Both the position numbers and the translations under genes were made by a program. Under the pieces are notes generated by a model. The model was not told the DNA's origin. It did no database searches and worked only from the letters and a program-made list of their open reading frames with translations. Positions 56,186-62,434 of a DNA stretch of 64,000 bases are shown here, one piece after another; the stretch's first letter is position 1; each line of letters begins with the position of its first letter. This stretch comes from Parabacteroides bouchesdurhonensis (lineage in GTDB: Bacteria > Bacteroidota > Bacteroidia > Bacteroidales > Tannerellaceae), in NCBI RefSeq assembly GCF_900186615.1, contig NZ_LT896588.1:2464729-2528728 (forward strand). Reading direction: 5' to 3'.

Positions 56186-57223
56186 CTAGCATATACGGGG
56201 CAATTGTTCTCCGCTGAGCATATCGATGACGCGGTAATTCCCGTATATCGTTTTCATCTTCACAAGGGCTTTCCCGCATGAAGACACATGACCGATGACA
56301 GTAGCTTGCTTTCCTTCGGCAAAGCGTTGCATGACAGACAGAGCCTTTCCTGCTTCTTTCTCCGGTAAAATAACCAAAACAAGTCCTTCGTTGGCAACGT
56401 AAAGCGGGTCTAATCCCAATATGTCGGAAGCTGCTTGTACCTCTTCCGGAATGGGAAGAGAGGCTTCGTCCAGGATAATCTCCGCATTGGCGGCTTGGGC
56501 TATTTCATTCAGCGTACCGCTTACGCCGCCACGTGTAGGGTCGCGTAAGACGTGTATTTCGTCAATATAATTGAACAACTCAGAAATCATATTGTTTAAA
56601 GAGGCAGTGTCACTCCTCAGATTCGTTTCAAATCCAAGACTTTCACGGGCGGAAAGAATAGTAATGCCATGTGTTCCGATAGCTCCGCTGCATATTACCA
56701 CATCTCCCTCTTTAGCCAGTGAAGGGGCAATATAAATACCCGGAAGTACAATGCCTACACCGCTTGTGTTAATAAATAACTTGTCGCATTTGCCCCGTTC
56801 TACCACCTTTGTATCTCCGGCTACAATCTGCACGCCTGCTTTGTCGGCTGCTCGTTTCATAGACTGTACGATGCGTTCCAAGTCCTTTAAAGGCAATCCT
56901 TCTTCAAGAATAAATCCGGCAGTCAGGTAAAGTGGAGTAGCGCCGCAGCATGCCAGATCGTTTACCGTCCCGTTTACAGCCAAGTCGCCTATATCTCCTC
57001 CGGGGAAGAAAATCGGGTCGACCACAAAAGAATCGGTAGAATAAGCCATCCGTCCGGCATCAACAGTAAAGACGCAGCCATCATGGTCTTGTTCCAGCAA
57101 AGGATTGCGAAAGGCCGGATAGAAAATACGGCTGATTAATTGATGTGTCATTCTTCCTCCGCCACCATGAGACAGCAGTACACAATCGGAATCGGAAAAA
57201 GGGATCGGGCAATTCATTTCCAT
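56186..57223 (-). CDS. hypE: Hydrogenase maturation protein HypE
   Basis: 346 residues from the ATG at 57223. A PurM-like ATPase that dehydrates a C-terminal thiocarbamate to thiocyanate for the cyanide ligands. The ATP-site wording LSHGGGGRMTHQLI, DSFVVDPIFFPGGDIG and LRDPTRGGVSGTLNEIA is typical, and it ends with the modified cysteine in PRIC. An upstream in-frame start at 57268 lies inside hypD and is rejected; an ATG at 57217 is also possible. Thirteen bases after hypD. Confidence 0.94.
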   Translation of the reverse strand: MEMNCPIPFSDSDCVLLSHGGGGRMTHQLISRIFYPAFRNPLLEQDHDGCVFTVDAGRMAYSTDSFVVDPIFFPGGDIGDLAVNGTVNDLACCGATPLYLTAGFILEEGLPLKDLERIVQSMKRAADKAGVQIVAGDTKVVERGKCDKLFINTSGVGIVLPGIYIAPSLAKEGDVVICSGAIGTHGITILSARESLGFETNLRSDTASLNNMISELFNYIDEIHVLRDPTRGGVSGTLNEIAQAANAEIILDEASLPIPEEVQAASDILGLDPLYVANEGLVLVILPEKEAGKALSVMQRFAEGKQATVIGHVSSCGKALVKMKTIYGNYRVIDMLSGEQLPRIC

Positions 57224-57236
57224 ATCTTGTTTATTC

Positions 57237-58316
57237 TTATTTGTATTTGTAATATGCGGCGCATACACCTTCCGATGAAACCATCGGAGCGCCTATCGGA
57301 TGCTCCGGATGGCATGTCGTCCCGAAATACGGGCAATCGCGTGGTTGTTTGCGTCCTTTCATAATTTCCCCGGCAATACATTCGGAAGAAATTCGGATTT
57401 CTTTCGGAAGAAATTTAAATTTCTCTCGGGAAGAATACTTTTTGAATGCCGTCCGGAGCTGTTTGCCGCTATTCGGAATAACCCCGATTCCACGCCATTC
57501 GATATCACAAGATTCCAACATTTCGTCCATCAGGATGCATGCCGGAATGTTTCCATGTTCAGGTACTGCCCGTTTATACGCGTTTTCTACATTATATATA
57601 CCGGCTTCCAGCTGGCAAATACAACGGTAGATGCCATATAATAAGTCTACCGGCTCGAATCCGGTTACAACCATCGGTGTTTTATAGCGTTCTGCCAATT
57701 GACGATAAGCTCCATTTCCTGTAATGGCACAGACATGACCGGCTGTTAGAAAACCGTCAACCTTACAACCTTTGTCCGATAAAATAGCCTCGATGGCCGG
57801 CGGTACGGTAAATAAAGAGGTGAGAAGCGTAAAGTTATTTAACCCTTTGCGGATGGCTTCTTTCAATGCCATTAAGTGTACAGGCGCTGTGGTTTCAAAC
57901 CCGATGGCGAAAAAGACGACTTCTTTATCGGGGTTTTCTTCTGCCAGGGTTACGGCATCTAAGGGAGAATAAAGCATCCGGATATCTCCGCCTTTTGCTT
58001 TTACTTGCAGTAAATCTTTTTTACTTCCCGGTACACGCATCATATCGCCGAAAGATGTGAAAATAACATCCGGCCTGCGGGCAAGTGTCAACGCTTGATC
58101 AATAATTTCAACCGGAGTGACGCATACAGGACAGCCAGGCCCGTGGAGCAACTGTATCTCGGGAGGCAACATGTCTTCCAAACGGTAACGAGCTATCGCA
58201 TGGGTTTGTCCTCCGCATATTTCCATGATATGCCATGTACGCGTTACCGTCTGACGGATGGCACGGATAAGTGCCTGTACTTGTTCTTTGTTCCTGTATT
58301 CGTCTATGTATTTCAT
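57237..58316 (-). CDS. hypD: Hydrogenase maturation protein HypD
   Basis: 359-residue iron-sulfur scaffold that, with HypC, holds the Fe(CN)2CO precursor. Catalytic cysteines are in MEICGGQTHAIARYRL and GPGCPVCVTP; the C-terminal 4Fe-4S ligands include C313, C328, C335 and C352 (CIAGEIMKG, DCPYFGTTCHPE, EGVCAAYY). Residues ~292-313, in a loop before C313, are encoded by a 22-bp repeat array (57379-57444). The family length is kept, so the array replaces or overlies normal coding sequence. hypD is the second gene of the operon, 19 bases after hypC. Confidence 0.94.
   Translation of the reverse strand: MKYIDEYRNKEQVQALIRAIRQTVTRTWHIMEICGGQTHAIARYRLEDMLPPEIQLLHGPGCPVCVTPVEIIDQALTLARRPDVIFTSFGDMMRVPGSKKDLLQVKAKGGDIRMLYSPLDAVTLAEENPDKEVVFFAIGFETTAPVHLMALKEAIRKGLNNFTLLTSLFTVPPAIEAILSDKGCKVDGFLTAGHVCAITGNGAYRQLAERYKTPMVVTGFEPVDLLYGIYRCICQLEAGIYNVENAYKRAVPEHGNIPACILMDEMLESCDIEWRGIGVIPNSGKQLRTAFKKYSSREKFKFLPKEIRISSECIAGEIMKGRKQPRDCPYFGTTCHPEHPIGAPMVSSEGVCAAYYKYK
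57379..57444. repeat. Three-unit 22-bp array inside hypD
   Basis: Units start at 57379, 57401 and 57423. Units 1 and 2 agree at 18 of 22 positions and share TTCGGAAGAAATT; unit 3 starts CTCTCGGGAAGAA with one extra G. The core and period are those of the radA 3' array at 22729. 66 bases is a multiple of three, so the frame is kept. Confidence 0.75.
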
Positions 58317-58335
58317 GTAATAAATACGTCAGCAG

Positions 58336-58560
58336 TCAAAAAGAAAGCTGTTTAAGGTCGTTTAATGTTTGTTCGGCTTCTATCGTATCCACAACGGAAA
58401 TGGCCATACCCGCGTGAGCCAGAATATAATCACCTTCTTTCACATCAACCCATTGCACGCAGATATTCTTAATTATACCTCCAAAATCTACTTTTGCCAT
58501 GGTCATATCTTCTATACTATGGTCGATGCTTGTTATTTTACCCGGGACTGCCAAACACAT
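58336..58560 (-). CDS. hypC: Hydrogenase maturation chaperone HypC
   Basis: 74 residues, the HypC/HybG/HupF family. The N-terminal MCLAVPGKI with the essential Cys2 after Met removal, and the AHAGMAISVVD motif, are intact. It carries the Fe(CN)2CO unit from HypD to the large subunit precursor. First gene of the seven-gene minus-strand operon; a -7 element lies about 33 bases upstream. Confidence 0.95.
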   Translation of the reverse strand: MCLAVPGKITSIDHSIEDMTMAKVDFGGIIKNICVQWVDVKEGDYILAHAGMAISVVDTIEAEQTLNDLKQLSF

Positions 58561-58592
58561 ATTAAGATGATTTTTGTTGTTATACAGGCTTT

Positions 58593-58600
58593 CAAATATA
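58593..58600 (-). promoter_or_regulatory. -7 promoter element for the hypC-to-hyaD operon
   Basis: Reverse-strand TATATTTG matches TAnnTTTG, giving a leader of about 25 bases to the hypC ATG. Confidence 0.55.
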
Positions 58601-58636
58601 ACAATTTATATCGGTAAATTGATTTGATGCAAGGAA

Positions 58637-58644
58637 TATATTTG
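58637..58644 (+). promoter_or_regulatory. Possible upstream promoter element towards hypF
   Basis: TATATTTG on the plus strand, 220 bases before hypF. If used, the transcript would include the 22-bp array in its leader. No clear -33 box. Confidence 0.3.
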
Positions 58645-58711
58645 AAAGTTCCCGACTATTTTGTTCAGAGTACCTTTGGTTTTATCCGTTTAGTTCCTAT
58701 ATTTTAATAAG

Positions 58712-58799
58712 CCGACAGCTGTCGGTCTATAGATTGACACAGGTCGGCTTATGGGTTGACTGCTGTCGGCTTATAGGCCGACCAGTGTCAGCCTATTAA
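58712..58799. repeat. Four-unit 22-bp dyad array between the divergent hyp operons
   Basis: Units of exactly 22 bases start at 58712, 58734, 58756 and 58778. They share YYGAC near the start, then GTCGGCTTAT-type sequence. Unit 1 contains the 14-base palindrome CCGACAGCTGTCGG; the junction of units 3 and 4 contains the perfect stem GTCGGC/GCCGAC. The rest of the 303-base gap holds only promoter elements and no gene. Confidence 0.85.
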
Positions 58800-58850
58800 T
58801 TTGTGGGAACTTTATTCGTAAAAGAAACTGTGCCCGACAGTAAAATAAGC

Positions 58851-58858
58851 TATCTTTG
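58851..58858 (+). promoter_or_regulatory. -7 promoter element for hypF
   Basis: TATCTTTG matches TAnnTTTG and ends five bases before the hypF ATG at 58864, predicting a leaderless or nearly leaderless message. Confidence 0.5.
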
Positions 58859-58863
58859 CTTTT

Positions 58864-61149
58864 ATGGAGAAGGTAAAGATAACGGTTATACATATTCAAG
58901 GCTTGGTGCAAGGTGTTGGCTTTCGCCCTTTTATCTACAGGCTGGCAACAGAAATGCAGATAAAAGGTGAGGTGGATAACCGTAATGATGGCGTTTGTAT
59001 CCGTGCTTGTCTGGATGATGGACAGAAAGACCTCTTTATTAATCGTATTCTTAAAGAACATCCGCCCGTGTCATCCGTTCACCGTATTATTGAAGAGGAA
59101 GAAGAGGCGGACTTTTTATTTACAGACTTCCGTATTGTGCCAAGTCATTCCGTTTCGAATGAGGTGACACAGGTTTCCCCTGATATAGCGGTTTGTCCGG
59201 AATGCATGAAGGATAGGGAAGAGCAGCCTGCGCGTATACAGTATCCTTTCGTTAATTGTACCTGTTGCGGTCCTCGTTTCTCTATTATTCAAGATTTGCC
59301 TTATGATAGAAGGCAGACTACAATGTCCGTTTTCCCGATGTGCCCGGATTGCAGTAGGGAATATCAGGATGTGGCGAACCGGCGTTTTCATGCTCAGCCG
59401 GTAGCTTGTAATCATTGTGGCCCTACCTATTATGCGAGTTATCAAGGAAGGGTTTGTACGGATTATGCTTTGCTGTTGGAATCGACTTCCCGTTTAATAG
59501 CCGGAGGTCATGTGATTGCGGCAAAAGGAATAGGCGGCTATCATCTGGTTTGTGATGCCTTGAACGAGCAGGCTGTACGCCGGCTTCGTGAGATAAAGCA
59601 ACGCGACAATAAACCGTTTGCCGTTATGATCCGTGATTTGGATGCCGTGAAAATGTACGCGGAGGTTAATTCGGTTGAAGAGGCTTGTTTGTCTTCATGG
59701 CGTCGTCCTATTGTGTTGTTGCGGCAGAGAAAGGATTTAGAGAAGATGCCGTTGGCGGAAAGTTTGAATCCCGGTATGCGGACGTTAGGATGTATGTTGC
59801 CTTATATGCCGATACATTATGATTGGTTTGCCCGTTTAAACACGCCTGCTTTGGTAATGACAAGCGGCAATCTGAGTGAAGTCCCTATCGTTATTGCTCC
59901 CGATGAAGCGGAGCGGCAGTTGAAGGATAAAGTATCTCTTATCTTGCATCATAACAGGGATATTTATAATAGAGTGGACGATTCCGTTTTGCAGGTTTGT
60001 GGCATGCAGCCCTGCTTGATACGCCGTTCAAGAGGATATGTGCCCGAACCTTTCTTTGCGGATACTCCGGTAGAAGGTATTTGGGCTTTTGGAGCTGAAA
60101 AAGTGAATACATTTGCTTTGGGAAAAGGGGAGACTGTTTTGCAAAGCCAATATATAGGCGATTTGAAGAATTGGGAAACGTATCATTTTTATACGGAATC
60201 GTTGGAGCGGTTTCAGCGTCTGTTCCGTTTCGTTCCCGGGCAATTGGTTTGTGATCTTCATCCCGATTATCTTTCTTCCCGTGAGGCGGAACGTATAGCA
60301 AAAGAGAACAAATTGCCTTTGCTGAAAGTACAACACCACCATGCGCATGCAGTGGCTTGTATGTTGGAGTACGGTCTGCAAGAACCGGTTCTCGCTGTTG
60401 TGATGGATGGAACGGGATTGGGCGATGATGGAACAGTATGGGGTGGTGAGTTTTTCCTTTGCGACCGCATGCGATATACCCGCCTGGCGTATATTGAACC
60501 GGTGCCTTTGCCGGGCGGAGATAAGGCTTCCGTAGAACCTTGGCGTATGGCGGTTGCTTATTTATGGCATTATGGTTTGAGCTTGCCGGATTGTTTTGTG
60601 GAAAGGATAGAGAAGGAGAAAATACAAATGCTACGGCAAATGATGGAAAAGAAAATAAATACGCCTTATACATCCAGTGCGGGTCGTTTGTTTGATGCTG
60701 TTGCCTCTTTGTTGGGTATTTGCGATGTGGCTACAAGACAGGCCGAAGCTCCCATTCTATTGGAACAGGCTATAACCGAAGGAGAATGGGAATCTTATCC
60801 TTTCACTCTTGAGGATGGAGAAGCTGTTAATATACGTTTTATGTTTGAAAAGATATTGCATGATATGGCAAGCGGTATTCCTCCGGGAATTATCTCGGCT
60901 CGCTTTCATCATACGCTGGCTGCATTGTGTAAAGAGAAAATATTTCAATTGTTGCAGAAGAATAACGTAACGAAGGTGGTTGTTTCAGGAGGCTGTTTTC
61001 AAAATAAATTCCTTACGGAATCTTTGCAAAAGATGTTTTCGGAAACAGATGTTACGTTATATGTCCCTTCGGCAGTTCCCTGTAATGACAGCGGTATTGC
61101 TGTAGGACAACTGGCTATCGCCGCATCGCGGATGTTTAACAATACCTGA
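58864..61149 (+). CDS. hypF: Carbamoyltransferase HypF
   Basis: 761 residues, makes the carbamoyl group transferred to HypE for the cyanide ligands. Domain order: acylphosphatase (GLVQGVGFRPF, residues ~13-23), two zinc fingers (CPECMKD...NCTCCGP and CPDCSRE...CNHCGP, about 112-184), a YrdC-like domain (about 200-385) and a Kae1-like carbamoyltransferase (VQHHHAHAVACM, VMDGTGLGDDGT, SSAGRLFDAVASLLG, SGGCFQNKFL). Length normal. First gene of hypF-hypA-hypB, divergent from hypCDE. Confidence 0.95.
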   Translation: MEKVKITVIHIQGLVQGVGFRPFIYRLATEMQIKGEVDNRNDGVCIRACLDDGQKDLFINRILKEHPPVSSVHRIIEEEEEADFLFTDFRIVPSHSVSNEVTQVSPDIAVCPECMKDREEQPARIQYPFVNCTCCGPRFSIIQDLPYDRRQTTMSVFPMCPDCSREYQDVANRRFHAQPVACNHCGPTYYASYQGRVCTDYALLLESTSRLIAGGHVIAAKGIGGYHLVCDALNEQAVRRLREIKQRDNKPFAVMIRDLDAVKMYAEVNSVEEACLSSWRRPIVLLRQRKDLEKMPLAESLNPGMRTLGCMLPYMPIHYDWFARLNTPALVMTSGNLSEVPIVIAPDEAERQLKDKVSLILHHNRDIYNRVDDSVLQVCGMQPCLIRRSRGYVPEPFFADTPVEGIWAFGAEKVNTFALGKGETVLQSQYIGDLKNWETYHFYTESLERFQRLFRFVPGQLVCDLHPDYLSSREAERIAKENKLPLLKVQHHHAHAVACMLEYGLQEPVLAVVMDGTGLGDDGTVWGGEFFLCDRMRYTRLAYIEPVPLPGGDKASVEPWRMAVAYLWHYGLSLPDCFVERIEKEKIQMLRQMMEKKINTPYTSSAGRLFDAVASLLGICDVATRQAEAPILLEQAITEGEWESYPFTLEDGEAVNIRFMFEKILHDMASGIPPGIISARFHHTLAALCKEKIFQLLQKNNVTKVVVSGGCFQNKFLTESLQKMFSETDVTLYVPSAVPCNDSGIAVGQLAIAASRMFNNT

Positions 61150-61211
61150 CAAGTAATTGTTAGATAGATAAATTCTATAATATGAATATTGTATCCTATG
61201 GATATTCCACT

Positions 61212-61219
61212 TACATTTG
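61212..61219 (+). promoter_or_regulatory. -7 promoter element just before hypA
   Basis: TACATTTG matches TAnnTTTG and ends five bases before the hypA ATG, the same spacing as at hypF. It would give hypAB a separate, leaderless start. Confidence 0.4.
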
Positions 61220-61224
61220 TAACT

Positions 61225-61566
61225 ATGCACGAACTATCAATAGCACAAAGTATCATAGAACTGGCGGAAGAAAAGGCACGTGAAAGGCATGCTTTGGAAA
61301 TAGAAGAGCTGGAACTGGAAATAGGCCGGCTGGCGGGAGTAGAGTTGCAAACTCTGGACTTCGCCCTTGAAAGTGCCATGAAAGGGACTATGCTCCGCAA
61401 TGCCCGGATTGTACGCCGCTATATAGAAGGTAAAGGACGTTGCAGCGATTGTGGAACAGAATTTGTTACGAATGAGTTATTTGCTCCATGCCCGAGTTGT
61501 GGTTCCTGGTTAATAGATATTGTGAAAGGTAAAGAACTTCGTGTCAAATCGATTGTTATTAAATAA
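61225..61566 (+). CDS. hypA: Hydrogenase nickel chaperone HypA
   Basis: 113 residues starting MHELSIAQSI, the canonical HypA start in which His2 binds nickel; this decides the start over an in-frame ATG at 61189. The zinc site is two CxxC pairs (CSDCG and CPSCG, about residues 73-91). Works with HypB to insert nickel into the large subunit. Normal length; 75 bases after hypF and 33 before hypB. Confidence 0.94.
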   Translation: MHELSIAQSIIELAEEKARERHALEIEELELEIGRLAGVELQTLDFALESAMKGTMLRNARIVRRYIEGKGRCSDCGTEFVTNELFAPCPSCGSWLIDIVKGKELRVKSIVIK

Positions 61567-61599
61567 TAAGAGAGTTTGTAACCATAAAAAACGAAACAT

Positions 61600-62355
61600 A
61601 TGTGTGGAACTTGCGGATGCGGAGAGCATCATCATTCACATGAGCATGGACATGAACATACTCATCCTCATGAACACGAACATCATCACCATGATGGCTC
61701 TACGGTAATAGATGTAGAGCAAGATATTCTTCAACGTAATAATTTATTGGCAGAACGAAACAGAGGTTATTTTGACGCGAAGAATCTGTTTGTATTGAAT
61801 TTGATGAGTTCGCCGGGTTCGGGTAAGACAACGTTGCTGGAAGAAACCATTCGCCGGCTTAAAGGTAAACAGGCTGTTTATGTGATTGAAGGCGACCAGC
61901 AAACATCTAATGATGCCAACAGGATTGCAGCATTGGGTGTTCCGGTGTTTCAGGTAAATACCGGAACAGGCTGTCATCTGGAAGCGTCGATGGTAAATCA
62001 TGCGGTTAAACATTTAGCTCCTGAGGATGATTCTATTCTTTTTATTGAGAATGTAGGCAATTTGGTATGCCCGGCTATGTTTGATTTAGGAGAGGCAAAG
62101 AAGGTTGTGATAGTCAGTACAACGGAAGGAGATGATAAGCCGTTGAAATATCCGCATATATTTTATGGCGCCGATATTTGTATAATCAACAAGATTGATT
62201 TGACGCCTTACCTGAATACGGATGTGGGAGTTTTGAAGGAGAATGCTCTGAAAGTAAATCATCACCTGCAGGTATTTGAAGTATCGGCAACGCAAGGCGA
62301 AGGAATGGATAAATGGTGTGAATGGCTTCTTTTCGAATGTGCAAAGTGTAAATAA
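61600..62355 (+). CDS. hypB: Hydrogenase nickel-insertion GTPase HypB
   Basis: 251-residue SIMIBI GTPase supplying nickel with HypA. It opens with a metal-binding CGTCGCG motif (residues 2-8), then a histidine-rich tract with 14 His between residues 10 and 31, suited to nickel storage. The P-loop SSPGSGKTT (about 70-78), the metal-site segment around GTGCHLEASM, and INKIDLTPY (guanine specificity) follow. Length fits the His-rich type found in Rhizobium and Azotobacter relatives. Last gene of the hypFAB unit. Confidence 0.95.
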   Translation: MCGTCGCGEHHHSHEHGHEHTHPHEHEHHHHDGSTVIDVEQDILQRNNLLAERNRGYFDAKNLFVLNLMSSPGSGKTTLLEETIRRLKGKQAVYVIEGDQQTSNDANRIAALGVPVFQVNTGTGCHLEASMVNHAVKHLAPEDDSILFIENVGNLVCPAMFDLGEAKKVVIVSTTEGDDKPLKYPHIFYGADICIINKIDLTPYLNTDVGVLKENALKVNHHLQVFEVSATQGEGMDKWCEWLLFECAKCK

Positions 62356-62366
62356 ATTACCCCGGA

Positions 62367-62399
62367 TTTGATGTAAAAGAGGAAAATAAACTATATTTG
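62367..62399 (+). promoter_or_regulatory. Promoter of the ADP-forming acyl-CoA synthetase gene
   Basis: TTTG (62367-62370), a 21-base spacer and TATATTTG (62392-62399), both matching the Bacteroidetes boxes; 35 bases to the ATG. Confidence 0.6.
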
Positions 62400-62434
62400 T
62401 TTCCGTTCATTGAATCTATTTTAATCAAATTGTT

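Noticed and set aside
57379-57444. Simple insertion of a repeat into hypD lengthening the protein
   Set aside because: Total HypD length and the Tyr-to-Cys spacing match the family, so a net insertion is not supported.
58712-58799. CRISPR or tRNA-like cluster
   Set aside because: Contiguous 22-bp palindromic units without spacers and no cloverleaf or CCA end.
59939-60673. 244-codon reverse-strand open frame opposite hypF
   Set aside because: Proline/serine-rich nonsense composition and complete overlap with conserved HypF domains.
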